DNA of 64,000 nucleotides from contig CAMIAK010000011.1 in the NCBI GenBank assembly GCA_946222885.1, positions 1-64,000 of the forward strand. Direction: 5' to 3'. The notes beneath the pieces are model-generated. The model was not told the origin of the DNA. It saw only the letters and a program-made list of their open reading frames with translations, and did no database searches. Below, in pieces: positions 18,310-27,559 of this stretch (position 1 is the stretch's first letter; each line of letters opens with the position of its first letter). The translations under genes and the position numbers were made by a program. This stretch comes from an uncultured Nesterenkonia sp. Its GTDB lineage: Bacteria > Actinomycetota > Actinomycetes > Actinomycetales > Micrococcaceae.

Positions 18310-19224
18310 TCAGGTGCAGAGACCGGCATCGGTGACTCCGCGGTAGCAGATATGGGTCCGCTCGACCTGTTGCAGCTGGTAGCCGTCACCCTGGGCCTCC
18401 ACCGTGATGAAGAACCGGCCTCCGGCATTGGAGTCGCCCATAGTTCCCAGGGAGTCCACACGGTAGAACTCCTCGCCGGTCTCCTCCGGAGTACTGATCA
18501 GCGTCCAGTCCGGGCCGGCGGGCTCGCCGTCGGGGCCGGTGATGTCCTCATCGATGTCTGCGGCACGCTCCCCCACGCCCTCAGCAATCTCCTGGGGATC
18601 CTCGGCCGGCGGGACGTCGTCGAAGTCCTCGGTGATGTCCTCGGTCTCCCCGAAGAAGTAGAGGTGCTCGAGGGTCACCCAGCCGTAGCCCTCGCCCAGT
18701 TCGATCTCGGCCCACCGGGTGGGCGGACTGTCATGACCGACGTCATCGCCGTCTTCGAGGATGTTGACCTCGCGACCGGCGAGCGTCGCCGCATCCAGGG
18801 GACCGAGCTCGTAGAGGACCTCTGCGTCATGGCCGGGCTCCGCATGCACGGTGACCGGCTCCTCCTCAGGATCCAGACCGGCGACGCCGACCTCCACCCC
18901 TTCCTCCGCGTAGTAACGGGCGGCGTCGTCCTGCTCTGCCGGAAGATCCTCATCAGGGAGGCGTTCGGCCCCCTCCGGGGTCTCAGCCTCCTGGTCAGGC
19001 GGAGGGTCCGTCTCCTCATCCGGCTGACCCTCAGTCTCCTCCCCATCTGCCTCCGGGGAGGCCGTCTCAGTGACGGTCTCCGTATCGACGGGCTCCTCCA
19101 GTCCATCCTCCGCGCCGCCGCAGGCGCTGAGTGCGAACAGGGAGACCAGGCCGACGCCGGCCGCCGTCGTGCTCTTCCAGCGGTTCTTCTGCATGCTCTT
19201 CCGTGCTGCGCACCTCGTGTCCAT
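18310..19224 (-). CDS. Acidic secreted lipoprotein of unknown function
   Basis: About 304 residues from ATG 19224; ATG 19194 is the alternative and also keeps the signal peptide. It has an N-terminal signal with lipobox LSAC, then a long Glu/Asp/Thr/Pro-rich low-complexity linker of about 75 residues. The rest includes a segment (VTVHAEPGHDAEVLYELGP to YGWVTLEHL) that could be an SH3-like fold. A C-terminal pair of cysteines (HICYRG, GLCT) may form a disulfide. No enzyme motif is seen. Confidence 0.65.
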   Translation of the reverse strand: MDTRCAARKSMQKNRWKSTTAAGVGLVSLFALSACGGAEDGLEEPVDTETVTETASPEADGEETEGQPDEETDPPPDQEAETPEGAERLPDEDLPAEQDDAARYYAEEGVEVGVAGLDPEEEPVTVHAEPGHDAEVLYELGPLDAATLAGREVNILEDGDDVGHDSPPTRWAEIELGEGYGWVTLEHLYFFGETEDITEDFDDVPPAEDPQEIAEGVGERAADIDEDITGPDGEPAGPDWTLISTPEETGEEFYRVDSLGTMGDSNAGGRFFITVEAQGDGYQLQQVERTHICYRGVTDAGLCT

Positions 19225-19320
19225 GTCTCCCACCCTGCCCGGGACGGAGCGGGCCGGGCAATCCCCCTGAAGCACCGCACTCCCTTGAGCCCAGGCCGCG
19301 GAGGCCTATAGCGTGGCACC

Positions 19321-19617
19321 ATGAGCTTCCTGACCGCCGTCGCGAGCGAGACGAACCCGCTGGTCCCGACCGCCTGGGAGGGCGTCGGCATCGGCAGCGC
19401 CGTGGCCTATGCGGTGCTGGCCGTCTGGGCGACCATCGCGATCCTCGGGGCGCGTCAGAGCCTCAGCCCGACCAATACGCTGGCACTGATCCTGGCGGCC
19501 TGGTGCGTCCCGCTGCTCGGCGCCGTCCTGGTCCTCGTCACGGCCTACCAGCAGCCGAAGAAGACGGCAGAGGACTCCGTGAGAGCGGAGGAAAGGCCCC
19601 TGAGCACCAGCACCTAG
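19321..19617 (+). CDS. Small two-helix membrane protein (PLDc_N-like)
   Basis: A 98-residue protein with two transmembrane helices (AVAYAVLAVWATIAILG; LALILAAWCVPLLGAVLVLV) and a charged C-terminal tail. The W-P-x-x-G pattern in helix two resembles the phospholipase-D N-terminal membrane module found alone in many actinobacteria. Function unknown. Confidence 0.55.
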   Translation: MSFLTAVASETNPLVPTAWEGVGIGSAVAYAVLAVWATIAILGARQSLSPTNTLALILAAWCVPLLGAVLVLVTAYQQPKKTAEDSVRAEERPLSTST

Positions 19618-19685
19618 TCCTGCGGCGGGCTTGAGACGGGGCACCCGCGGCAGCCCTGCTGCCGCGGGTGTGATGGAATTGCCCG

Positions 19686-21002
19686 GTGCCCGAACTGCTG
19701 AATCCCGTGGTCCTGTCCGTCCTGACGCTGGTGGTGCTCAGCCTCCTGCGGGTCAACGTGGTCATCGCGCTGCTGATCGCCGCCGTCGTCGGAGGCCTCA
19801 CCGGAGGCCTGTCCCTGGAAGGAACCTTCGACACGATGATCGAAGGGCTCGGCGGCCAGGGTGAGACCGCACTGAGCTACATCCTGCTGGGCACCCTGGC
19901 GGTCATGGTCGCCCGTTCCGGACTGACCCGGAAGCTCATCCGCAGGGTCATGCCGCTGCTGCGCGGACCGCGGGCGGTGGTGCTCTTCGCGATCGCCGGG
20001 CTGGCCTGCTTCTCGCAGAACCTGGTGCCGGTGCACATCGCCTTCATCCCGATCCTGATCCCGCCGCTGCTCTCCGCCTTCGACCGGATGAACATCGACC
20101 GCCGCGGCGTGGCTGTGGCCCTGACCTTCGGCCTCAAGGCCCCGTATCTGATCGTGCCGCTGGGCTTCGGGCTCATCTTCCAGGGGATCATCGTGGACTC
20201 CATGGAGGAGCACGGGATGGAGATCTCGCTGGGTCAGATCCCGCTGGCCATGGTCTTCCCGGTGGCCGCCATGGCAGTGGGCCTGGCCTTCGCGATCCTG
20301 GTGACCTACCGGAAGGACCGCGAGTACGCCTCCCCGCAGCCGCTGGCCGGGGAGACCCTCACAGCCGACGACGGCGACCTCCGCTGGACCCGGCAGGACT
20401 TCGCCGTGCTGCTGGGCCTGGCGGTGACCCTGGTGCTGCAGCTGGTCTACGGCTCCCTGGTGATGGCCGCACTGGCCGGCGTCGTCGTGATCTTCCTGCT
20501 GCGCGGAGAGCGGTGGACCGACGGCGACCCGATCGTGGACCGGGGCGTGGGCATGATGGGCACCATCGCGTTCATCATGCTGGTGGCCTCAGGCTTCGCG
20601 AACGTGCTGACCGAGACCGGCTCGGTGGATGACCTGGTGGCCTCGGCGGCCGGCTGGATCGGCGACAGCCGCATGCTGGCGGCCGTGGTGATGATGACCG
20701 TGGGACTGCTGGTGACCATGGGCATCGGCACCTCCTTCGGCACCGTGCCTGTGCTGGCGGCGATCTTCGTCCCGCTCTCCGCCGCGGTGGGCTTCAGCCC
20801 GCTTGCCACGGCGGCGCTGATCGGCTCAGCGGGCGCGCTCGGCGACGCCGGCGCCCCCGCCTCGGACTCCACGCTGGGACCGACCTCCGGGCTGAACGCC
20901 GACGGGCAGCACAACCACATCTGGGACACCTGCGTGCCCACGTTCCTGCACTACAACGTGCTGATCTTCGCCGGAGGGATCGTCGCCGCGATGGTGCTCT
21001 GA
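19686..21002 (+). CDS. Na+/H+ antiporter-family permease
   Basis: A 438-residue protein with a GTG start and 10-12 hydrophobic helices. It has a hydrophobic N-terminal module (VNVVIALLIAAVVGGLTGGL), the central TFGLKAPYLIVPLGFGLIFQ, and the C-terminal GIGTSFGTVPVLAAIFVPLS and GDAGAPASDSTLGPTSGLN blocks seen in NhaC-like antiporter families. Ion specificity is not provable. It ends at a hairpin shared with the convergent gene. Confidence 0.75.
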   Translation: MPELLNPVVLSVLTLVVLSLLRVNVVIALLIAAVVGGLTGGLSLEGTFDTMIEGLGGQGETALSYILLGTLAVMVARSGLTRKLIRRVMPLLRGPRAVVLFAIAGLACFSQNLVPVHIAFIPILIPPLLSAFDRMNIDRRGVAVALTFGLKAPYLIVPLGFGLIFQGIIVDSMEEHGMEISLGQIPLAMVFPVAAMAVGLAFAILVTYRKDREYASPQPLAGETLTADDGDLRWTRQDFAVLLGLAVTLVLQLVYGSLVMAALAGVVVIFLLRGERWTDGDPIVDRGVGMMGTIAFIMLVASGFANVLTETGSVDDLVASAAGWIGDSRMLAAVVMMTVGLLVTMGIGTSFGTVPVLAAIFVPLSAAVGFSPLATAALIGSAGALGDAGAPASDSTLGPTSGLNADGQHNHIWDTCVPTFLHYNVLIFAGGIVAAMVL

Positions 21003-21012
21003 GACCAGCTCT

Positions 21013-21033
21013 CTGAGCCGGCGCCGGGCTCAG
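21013..21033. terminator. Bidirectional 7-bp stem-loop
   Basis: CTGAGCC (21013-21019) and GGCTCAG (21027-21033) flank a 7-nt GC loop. It lies 10 nt after the antiporter stop and overlaps the stop codon of the convergent DUF3817 gene. Confidence 0.6.
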
Positions 21034-21431
21034 GCGCGGGGCTTGACCCTGCCGGTCCTGGAATACCAGATCTCCAGGGGGATGGTGGTCAGCGGCGGAA
21101 CGGCTGCGGCGAGCGCCACGAGCAGCTCCCAGATCTTCCAGCGGAAGGTCCACCAGGTCACGACGACGACCACGCAGAACACCAGGAACGCGATGCCGTG
21201 GCCGATCCCCCAGATCTCCATGGGCCCGTCGTCCTCCAAGACGTAGCGGGCGTACATCGCGTAGAGCAGGCCCGTCCAGGTGATGGCCTCCACGATGGCC
21301 ACCACGTGGAAGGCCACGCGCATGAACTTCTGCCAGCCCAGGGAGCCGCGCGGGGCGGGGCGCGCGGCGGCCTCCGGGGCAGCGGCGTCCTTCTGCTGGG
21401 CAGGGGTCTGCTGGTTCATAGTCTCAGTCAT
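21030..21431 (-). CDS. DUF3817 membrane protein
   Basis: A 133-residue protein. After a Gln/Ala-rich cytoplasmic N-terminus of about 35 residues, three transmembrane helices with AIVEAITWTGLLYAM, GIGHGIAFLVFC and WWTFRWKIWELLVALAAAVPPLTT match the DUF3817 pattern. Function unknown. It lies directly after rlmN on the same strand (10-nt gap) and is probably co-transcribed. Confidence 0.85.
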   Translation of the reverse strand: MTETMNQQTPAQQKDAAAPEAAARPAPRGSLGWQKFMRVAFHVVAIVEAITWTGLLYAMYARYVLEDDGPMEIWGIGHGIAFLVFCVVVVVTWWTFRWKIWELLVALAAAVPPLTTIPLEIWYSRTGRVKPRA

Positions 21432-21441
21432 AAGGGGTCCT

Positions 21442-22821
21442 TCAGTCCTCAGCCGCGGCGAGCTGGCCGCAGGCGCCGTCGATCTCCTTGCCGCGGGTGT
21501 CCCGCAGCGTGGTCGGCACCCCGGCGGCGTTGAGCCGGTCCAGGAACTCCTGCATGACCTCCGGCTCGGAGGATGTCCACACGGAGTTCGGGGTCGGGTT
21601 CAGCGGGATGGGGTTCACATGCACCCACCCCCTGCCGCGGGCGTTGAGCTTCTCCGCGAGCAGGTCCGCGCGCCAGGGATGGTCGTTCATGTCCTTGATC
21701 AGCGCGTACTCGATGCTCACCCGGCGGCCGGTGGTCTTGTAGTAGTAGTACGCGGCGTCGATGGCCTCGTCGGCCTTCCACCGGTCATTGACCGGGATGA
21801 GCTCATCGCGCAGCTCGTCATCCGGGGCGTGCAGGCTCAGCGCGAAGGTGATCGGCAGGTTCTCGTCGGCCAGCTTCCGGATGGCGGGCACCAGCCCGAC
21901 GGTGGAGATGGTGATGCCGCGGGCGGACATGCCCAGGCCCTCCGGGGCCGGGTCGATCATCCGGTGCACGGCGTTCATGACCCGCCTGTAGTTGGCCAGC
22001 GGCTCCCCCATGCCCATGAAGACGATGTTGCCCACGCGCTTCTGGCCCTGCTTCACCGCGGAGATCTCCGGCTCGGCGAAGTCCGACTCCTCACCCAGCC
22101 CGGAGTGGTCGGCCTCCTCCGCGATCTCCGCCGCGTTCGGGGCGTCCAGCTCACCGGCGGCGATGACGCGGTTGGCCTGGACGATCTGGTCCACGATCTC
22201 CGCGGTGGACATATTGCGGGTCAGTCCGTTCTGGCCGGTGGCGCAGAAGGGGCAGTTCATGCCGCAGCCGCACTGGGAGGAGATGCACAGGGTGATGCGG
22301 TTGCGGTACCGCATCAGCACCGACTCCACCAGGGCGCCGTCGAAGAGGCGCCAGAGGAACTTGATGGTGGCGCCGTCGTCGGTCTTCAGCCGGCGCACCT
22401 CGGTCAGCAGCGGCGGCAGGAACTCCTCGACCAGCTTCTCCCGCTCGGCGGCGGGCAGGTCGGTCATCTGCTCCGGGTCAGCGGTGTAGTGCTGGAAGTA
22501 GTGCACGGAGAGCTGCTTGGCCCGGAAGCCCGGGATGCCCAGGTCCTTGGCCTTGGCGATCCGCTCGTCCAGGGTCATGTCCGCCAGATGCTGGGGCGGC
22601 TGCTTGACGCGCTTGGACTGGGCGAACTGCAGCTTCGGCCGGCCCTCGGCGTCGACGGCCTGGGTCCAACCCTCGGCCTTCGGGCGGACCTGGGGCCGGG
22701 AGTCCTGGGACGCGGCAGAGGGGGCGGGGGCGCCGGCGGCCCTGCGGGCAGCGGCCATCTTCGGCGCGGAGATGCGGGATTCGCCGTCCTGCTCGGGCGA
22801 GGGGTTCTTCGAAGTCGACAT
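21442..22821 (-). CDS. rlmN: 23S rRNA (adenine2503-C2)-methyltransferase
   Basis: Radical-SAM methyltransferase that methylates A2503 of 23S rRNA (and A37 of some tRNAs). The 4Fe-4S motif CGMNCPFC is followed by [30 protein letters not shown] and [17 protein letters not shown] are family signatures, and the two methyl-transfer cysteines fit the CGMNCPFC region and the C-terminal GACGQLA. I start it at ATG 22821 (MSTSKNPS), about 459 residues; the open frame upstream runs through the palindromic repeat and is not coding. A short actinobacterial insert ([17 protein letters not shown]) precedes the MGMGEP block. Confidence 0.93.
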   Translation of the reverse strand: MSTSKNPSPEQDGESRISAPKMAAARRAAGAPAPSAASQDSRPQVRPKAEGWTQAVDAEGRPKLQFAQSKRVKQPPQHLADMTLDERIAKAKDLGIPGFRAKQLSVHYFQHYTADPEQMTDLPAAEREKLVEEFLPPLLTEVRRLKTDDGATIKFLWRLFDGALVESVLMRYRNRITLCISSQCGCGMNCPFCATGQNGLTRNMSTAEIVDQIVQANRVIAAGELDAPNAAEIAEEADHSGLGEESDFAEPEISAVKQGQKRVGNIVFMGMGEPLANYRRVMNAVHRMIDPAPEGLGMSARGITISTVGLVPAIRKLADENLPITFALSLHAPDDELRDELIPVNDRWKADEAIDAAYYYYKTTGRRVSIEYALIKDMNDHPWRADLLAEKLNARGRGWVHVNPIPLNPTPNSVWTSSEPEVMQEFLDRLNAAGVPTTLRDTRGKEIDGACGQLAAAED

Positions 22822-22857
22822 CCCTTCCAGTGTCCCATGTTCTGCCGATTTCACGCC

Positions 22858-22922
22858 GTGTGGGCGAAGAACACACGAAAGAGGGCCGGATCCGGCGGGA
22901 TTCGCACGTTCTTCGCCCACAC
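22858..22922. repeat. 65-bp dispersed palindromic element, copy A
   Basis: Outer 15-nt arms (GTGTGGGCGAAGAAC and its exact complement) enclose a perfect 12-bp inner palindrome GCCGGATCCGGC. Copy B at 26660-26724 is identical at 63 of 65 bases. It lies 18 nt beyond the 3' end of the symporter gene and between it and rlmN, so it may also act as a terminator. Confidence 0.92.
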
Positions 22923-22939
22923 AGGAGGAGGAGTCCGCC

Positions 22940-24358
22940 TCACACCCCGGAAGCCTCCCGCTCCGCCGCGGTGCTGTCTTCGAGCATCGGAGCCGGCTTG
23001 GTGGCCAGCGAAACTGCGATGAGCACCACTGCGGCGACGGGGAACGCCACGACGACCGAGTTCACGTTGTCCCCGAAGATCTCCCACGCGACAGTGACCA
23101 CACCTCCGGTCACCATGGAAGCCACGGCCCCTGCGGCACTGACCCGCTTCCAGAACAGCGCAGCCAGCACGACGGGAGTGATCGCGGCTCCGTACATGGT
23201 GTAGGCGTACATCTGCAGATCCAGCAGAGTGGGGAAGAACTGCACCAAGATGTAGGCGCAGATCGCGATCACCACGATGGAGATACGCGCGGTGGTCACC
23301 TGCTGACGGGGCTTGGCCTCACGCTTGGCGCTGTCGCGGAAGATCAGGTCGTAGACGATGTTGCCGGAGCAGGTCAGCAGGTAGGAGGAACCGGTGGTCA
23401 CGATGAGCGCCAGAGCGGTCACCAGGATCACCGCTCCGACCAGCTCAGGGGTGAAGTCGCCCGCGGCCAGACCCAGAACCGCCATGTCCGGTTCCGAATC
23501 AGGATTGACGATGGTCGCCGAGGAGGCCAGCAGGATGATCGGGATGATCATCAGCAGACCGCCGGCGAAGAACATGAAGGCAGCCCGCTGCGCGGTGGCC
23601 GGGCTCTTCGCCGCCGAGAGGCGCTGATGCATGTTCTGATCACCCAGGCAGAGCAGGAACAGCGGCAGGAAGTAGCCGAGCATCTGCAGCGGCGTCAGCG
23701 GACCGGTGATGGTGCTCAGCGCCGGGTCAAGGCGATCCACATAGCTGCCGAAGCCGCCGACGTCGGCCACCAGCACATAGCCCAGGGCCACGATGAGGCC
23801 GATGATGATCAGCACTGCAGAGAGGAAGTCAGTCCACGCCACCGACTTCAGCCCGCCGGCCAGAGCCAGGAACGTGATGAGCAGGACTGCGATGACGGCA
23901 CCCTGTGTCTCGCTCAGCGGAGTGATCAGGCTGAAGATATACCCGGCTCCGGTGAACTGGGTGGCGGCGATCCCCATGAAGGCGATCAGGACGATGACCG
24001 TGCCGATGACGCCGGTGCTCCGGCCGAAGCGGCCGCGGAGAAGCTGCGGCACCGTATGGAAGGACTTCCTCCGCACCCGGCTGGCCAGGAACCCGAGCGC
24101 CAGAGCGCCCAGCAGGGTGCCCAGGAAGAAGAAGATCCCCGGCAGCGGGCCGTTCTGGAAGACGAAGCTCGCGCCGCCGATCACCGAACCCGAACCGACG
24201 AAGGTCGTCAGCAGCGTTCCGGCGAGCACCCAGGCAGGCAGAGACTGTCCGGCCAGCACGAAGTCGGTGCCGGATTTCATGGCAGCCCGTTTGCCGAGCC
24301 AGCCCGCGATGGCCACCATCAGCAACAGGTAACCGATGAGGACGACGATTGTGGTCAT
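22940..24358 (-). CDS. Sodium:solute symporter family transporter
   Basis: A 472-residue protein with about 13 transmembrane helices. Typical SSS blocks are visible: [38 protein letters not shown] near the N-terminus and [19 protein letters not shown] in the middle. It probably imports an organic solute with Na+. The neighbouring RpiR regulator and amidohydrolase suggest an amide, lactam or peptide-like substrate, which is inference. GAGGGAG precedes the ATG. Two inverted repeats lie 60-110 bp upstream. Confidence 0.88.
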   Translation of the reverse strand: MTTIVVLIGYLLLMVAIAGWLGKRAAMKSGTDFVLAGQSLPAWVLAGTLLTTFVGSGSVIGGASFVFQNGPLPGIFFFLGTLLGALALGFLASRVRRKSFHTVPQLLRGRFGRSTGVIGTVIVLIAFMGIAATQFTGAGYIFSLITPLSETQGAVIAVLLITFLALAGGLKSVAWTDFLSAVLIIIGLIVALGYVLVADVGGFGSYVDRLDPALSTITGPLTPLQMLGYFLPLFLLCLGDQNMHQRLSAAKSPATAQRAAFMFFAGGLLMIIPIILLASSATIVNPDSEPDMAVLGLAAGDFTPELVGAVILVTALALIVTTGSSYLLTCSGNIVYDLIFRDSAKREAKPRQQVTTARISIVVIAICAYILVQFFPTLLDLQMYAYTMYGAAITPVVLAALFWKRVSAAGAVASMVTGGVVTVAWEIFGDNVNSVVVAFPVAAVVLIAVSLATKPAPMLEDSTAAEREASGV

Positions 24359-24420
24359 AGGTAGAACTCCCTCAGGACAAGCGATTCAGAGTTCTGCCCA
24401 TCATGCCCACCCGATGTGAG

Positions 24421-24466
24421 CATTGCAATGTTTTTTGCATTTCAGGCATGTTAAATATTCCTGAAA
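24421..24466 (-). promoter_or_regulatory. Operator-like inverted repeats upstream of the symporter
   Basis: This AT-rich gap holds a 10-bp palindrome CATTGCAATG (24421-24430) and an inverted repeat TTTCAGG/CCTGAAA (24440-24446 and 24460-24466). A related TTTGCA motif occurs twice near 25335 in the regulator-amidohydrolase intergenic region. RpiR-type binding is plausible but not shown. The second repeat might instead be part of the regulator's 3' end structure. Confidence 0.4.
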
Positions 24467-24467
24467 G

Positions 24468-25325
24468 TCAGCTGGGATCGACGACGACGCCGAACCGGCG
24501 CCACCATTCATCAGCCTCCTGAAGATTCCGCTGCGCCGAGGCACGATCCTGTTCCGCGATCTCGGCGAGCAGCGCCTGGACAGCAGAGACCACCGGCACC
24601 GTAGACGGCAGGAAGCGCAGCGATTCGCTCGGCACAGTGATCACGACCTCCGCAGCCTCGGCCACAGGCGTGGAGCGGTCCACGAAGGCGATGACCGGCA
24701 CTCCGCGCTCCGCTGCATGCAGGGCCAGCTGGTTCACCGCCTCCGTGGTCTTCCAGATGTTGAAGGTCACCAAGACGTCCTCGGACCCCAGCCTGCGCAC
24801 CGCCGTCATCTGGTTGGAGACGGCGCCGGCCTGCAGAGTGAGGTCGAAGCCCAGGAGCTGAGCACTGTGGGCCAGCTGAGTCGCAGGAGCCGAATAGACG
24901 CCGGTCGCCAGAACGACCCCTCGCCGGGCCCCGCTGATCAGCTGGGCGGCCCGAGAGATGACCTCCTCCTCCAGAGTCTCAGCCAACAGGCCGAGCACCC
25001 TGGCGTCCTCGAACACAGAAGCCAGCCCCCGGACCCCAGCGCCTCCTTCGCCCACAGCCCCCAGCATCTGACCGGCAGTCAGCGTCGCGAGATACTGACC
25101 CCGATAATCGATGGTGAAGGCAGGCCAGCCGCTGAAGCCCAGAAACTGGGCCGTCCGGGTCACCGTGGCGACATTGACCCCTGCTATTCGGGCAAGCTCC
25201 TGCGTCGTGGCGAAGGCGCAGAGCTCGGGGTCAGCCTTCAGGACGGCGATGACCTTCCCCAGCGCAGGGGAGGGACGGCGCTCACCCACCAGGCGGTCTA
25301 TCCACCCCGAAATACTGTGACCCAT
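24468..25325 (-). CDS. MurR/RpiR-family transcriptional regulator
   Basis: About 285 residues from ATG 25325 (MGHSISGWIDRL), with AGAGG nine bases upstream. The N-terminal HTH_6 domain reads FATTQELARIAGVNVATVTRTAQFLGFSGW. The C-terminal SIS domain includes GARRGVVLATGVYSAPATQLAHSAQLLG and LVTFNIWKTTEAVNQLA. SIS domains bind phosphosugars in most characterised members, yet here the neighbours are an amidohydrolase and symporter. It diverges from the amidohydrolase and precedes the symporter, the expected place for a local regulator. Confidence 0.88.
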   Translation of the reverse strand: MGHSISGWIDRLVGERRPSPALGKVIAVLKADPELCAFATTQELARIAGVNVATVTRTAQFLGFSGWPAFTIDYRGQYLATLTAGQMLGAVGEGGAGVRGLASVFEDARVLGLLAETLEEEVISRAAQLISGARRGVVLATGVYSAPATQLAHSAQLLGFDLTLQAGAVSNQMTAVRRLGSEDVLVTFNIWKTTEAVNQLALHAAERGVPVIAFVDRSTPVAEAAEVVITVPSESLRFLPSTVPVVSAVQALLAEIAEQDRASAQRNLQEADEWWRRFGVVVDPS

Positions 25326-25417
25326 CCTTTGCAAACCTCTTTGCAGATGATTATGTTGGCAATATCGCATTCAAATCCTCAGGCGAATCCGCCGGGATCT
25401 TCCGAGAGAGGCTCACT

Positions 25418-26644
25418 ATGAAACTCGACAAGACCATTGAGGCCATCACGAATGTCCGGATTCTCGACCCGGAGACTGAGACTGTCTCTGAGCCCACCAC
25501 TCTCACGATCTCCGACGATCGTATCTCTTCGGTGGGCGGGAACAGCCCTTCGGGAGACGGAGTGCTGGACGCCGGAGGCCGCATCGCTCTGCCCGGTCTC
25601 ATCGATTGTCACGTCCATGTCCTGGCCAACACTGCGGACCTGGGCAGCCTCGGAGATGAGTCTCCTTCGTACCTCGCCGTCACCGCCGTGAACTCGATGC
25701 AGGACGCTCTTCGACGTGGTTTCACCACGCTCCGCGACGCAGGCGGCGCCGACTTCGGCCTGGCACGCGCCGCAGAAGAGGGGCTCTTCACCGCACCCCG
25801 TCTCTTCTACGGAGGCAAAGCCATCTCGCAGACGGGGGGCCACGCCGATATGCGCTCCCCCGGAGCCTCCCTCATGGACAGCCACCAGTGCTGCCCCCAT
25901 ATCGGAGTGGTCTGCGACGGCGTCTCCGAGATCCGCCGCGCAGCACGCAACCAGCTCCGCACAGGAGCCGATCACATCAAGCTGATGCTCTCCGGCGGAG
26001 TAGCCTCTCCCACAGATCGGGTGGATTCCACCCAATTCTCGGATGACGAGATCCGCGCCGCGGTCGAAGAGGCAGAGGCTGCCAACCGCTATGCCCTCGG
26101 TCATGCCTACACCGCCAGAGCGATCAACCGAGGTCTCAGGCTGGGCGTGCGGTCCATCGAGCACGGGAACCTTCTGGACGAAGAGAGCGTGGAGCTGTTC
26201 CGCGAACACGACGCTTTCCTCGTGCCCACCCTGGTGACCTACGAGCGCCTCAAAGTGGACGGTGCCGCCAACGGCCTCCCCAAGGAGAGCCAGGAAAAGG
26301 TCGAGAACGTCCTCTACGCGGGGATCGAAGCGTTGAAGCTTGCCGATCAGGGCGGAGTGAACATCGCATACGGATCAGACCTCCTCGGCGGGATGCAGGG
26401 TTGGCAGAGTCATGAATTCACCATCCGTGCCGCAGTCCAGAGCCCGGGCGCCGTACTGCGGTCGGCGACCACCACAGCGGCAAAGCTCCTGCAGCGCGAA
26501 GGCACGCTGGGGACTCTCTCAGAAGGGGCACACGCCGACGTCGTCCTCATGGAGACCAACCCTCTGGAAGACATCACCTCGCTGAGCAGCCCGGAACAGA
26601 GCATCAGCCACGTCTTCAGCCGCGGAGGCCTGGTGGTCAGCTGA
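25418..26644 (+). CDS. Metal-dependent amidohydrolase (imidazolonepropionase/prolidase-like)
   Basis: A 408-residue amidohydrolase-superfamily TIM barrel. Metal ligands are visible in DCHVHV, a Lys in HIKLMLSGGV, His residues in ALGHAYTARAI and RSIEHGN, and the final Asp in YGSDLLGGM. It belongs to the branch that includes Xaa-Pro dipeptidase-like and imidazolonepropionase-related hydrolases, which cleave amide or cyclic amide bonds. GAGAGG lies 7 nt before the ATG. It is divergent from the RpiR regulator and is followed within 16 nt by a palindromic repeat. Confidence 0.85.
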   Translation: MKLDKTIEAITNVRILDPETETVSEPTTLTISDDRISSVGGNSPSGDGVLDAGGRIALPGLIDCHVHVLANTADLGSLGDESPSYLAVTAVNSMQDALRRGFTTLRDAGGADFGLARAAEEGLFTAPRLFYGGKAISQTGGHADMRSPGASLMDSHQCCPHIGVVCDGVSEIRRAARNQLRTGADHIKLMLSGGVASPTDRVDSTQFSDDEIRAAVEEAEAANRYALGHAYTARAINRGLRLGVRSIEHGNLLDEESVELFREHDAFLVPTLVTYERLKVDGAANGLPKESQEKVENVLYAGIEALKLADQGGVNIAYGSDLLGGMQGWQSHEFTIRAAVQSPGAVLRSATTTAAKLLQREGTLGTLSEGAHADVVLMETNPLEDITSLSSPEQSISHVFSRGGLVVS

Positions 26645-26659
26645 CGCCCTCCTCACGTC

Positions 26660-26724
26660 GTGTGGGCGAAGAACGCACGAAAGAGGGCCGGATCCGGCGG
26701 GATTCGCACGTTCCTCGCCCACAC
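26660..26724. repeat. 65-bp dispersed palindromic element, copy B
   Basis: It differs from copy A at 22858-22922 by two bases, one in the left arm region (AACGCACG against AACACACG) and one in the right arm (TTCCT against TTCTT). Orientation relative to the window is the same. It begins 15 nt after the amidohydrolase stop. Confidence 0.92.
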
Positions 26725-26798
26725 AAGGAATGGGTTGTGCGCGGGTTTCGCGGCGTGGGAGCATCTTCCCGTGACCGGGGCTCCTTCGGGGACGGCTC

Positions 26799-26923
26799 AT
26801 CTGGGGACCTTCAACGGCTTCGGCTGCTGATATCCGCGCAGCCCTCCCCTGCTCCGGCTCATCTCCACTGCACGCCGTCACGTCCGCTCCGCACCCGCCC
26901 GGGCTGCTGAGTGGTCCCCAGAT
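26799..26923 (+). promoter_or_regulatory. Possible structured leader upstream of the ThrE locus
   Basis: ATCTGGGGACC (26799-26809) and GGTCCCCAGAT (26913-26923) are a perfect 11-bp inverted repeat 103 nt apart. It ends just before the GCGGAGGG ribosome-binding site and ATG at 26939. The enclosed region is GC-rich and could fold. I recognise no known riboswitch or T-box motif. The 294-bp gap 26645-26938 otherwise holds only repeat copy B. Confidence 0.35.
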
Positions 26924-26938
26924 CCGCGGAGGGCCCGC

Positions 26939-27559
26939 ATGCCCCATTCCTCGCCTCAGCCGGACGACCCCGAAAACAGCGCCGCCCCGAACAGCACCGC
27001 GCCGCCCAGCGGCGATGCCGGGAATCCCCACGACGCCGAGACCGCCGCCGAGGCTCACGACGACGAGTTCTCGGCGCCCATCGACCCGGTCATCGCCGAG
27101 CCTGCGCCCGAGCCCACGCTCATCCCGATCCTGACCCCCTCCTCCGAAGCTTCCGAAGAGACTGAGGAGGAGGCCGGTCTCCTCAGAAGCCTGACCGACA
27201 CCCTGGTCTCCTCGTGGCACTCCTCCGCCGAGGAGGAGGCCGCCCAGGACTGGCACGAGTACGACGCCGAGGCTGTCATCGAGGCCCAGGAGGAGTCCAG
27301 CTGGGAGGATCCGCCGGAGACGGCGTCGTTCCAGCCCGTGCCGGAGACCGAGCCGTTCATTCCCATCCAGTCCTTCAGCCCGGCAGCCGACCCCGCGACC
27401 ACGCCTGTCCCGGAACAGTCCCCGCCGAGCGGGACCCGGGCGGGCTACGCAGGACCTCCGCCGCGACGTCCGGCACGTCTTCCGCAAGGTCATCCACCAG
27501 GCCTCCCCCGCGACCCAGCAGATGCCGATCCTGGACCGGCTGACCGGCACCCCCTATGA
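26939..27559 (+). CDS. N-terminal acidic extension of the ThrE exporter, out of frame
   Basis: A strongly acidic, Pro/Glu/Ala-rich coding segment starts at ATG 26939 behind a GGAGGG site. It reads plausibly to about residue 165 (PVPEQSPPSG) and then turns into Pro/Arg-rich shadow sequence. From about 27440 the exporter frame carries the real coding (TQDLRRDVRHVFRKVIHQ). One extra base in the GGGCGGG run at 27438-27444 would account for this; removing it joins the two parts without a gap. I regard it as the first part of the exporter gene, not a separate protein. Confidence 0.6.
   Translation: MPHSSPQPDDPENSAAPNSTAPPSGDAGNPHDAETAAEAHDDEFSAPIDPVIAEPAPEPTLIPILTPSSEASEETEEEAGLLRSLTDTLVSSWHSSAEEEAAQDWHEYDAEAVIEAQEESSWEDPPETASFQPVPETEPFIPIQSFSPAADPATTPVPEQSPPSGTRAGYAGPPPRRPARLPQGHPPGLPRDPADADPGPADRHPL

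Noticed and set aside
22822..22920. A 33-residue N-terminal extension of RlmN
   Set aside because: It is translated from the palindromic repeat (the same peptide appears from copy B), not from conserved rlmN sequence.
21280..24364. Long plus-strand open frames opposite rlmN and the symporter
   Set aside because: No recognisable motifs and Arg/Gly/Asp-rich shadow composition, against strong minus-strand families.
26519..27550. A 343-codon minus-strand frame spanning repeat copy B
   Set aside because: Part is repeat-derived and part is antisense to the acidic N-terminus of the ThrE locus.
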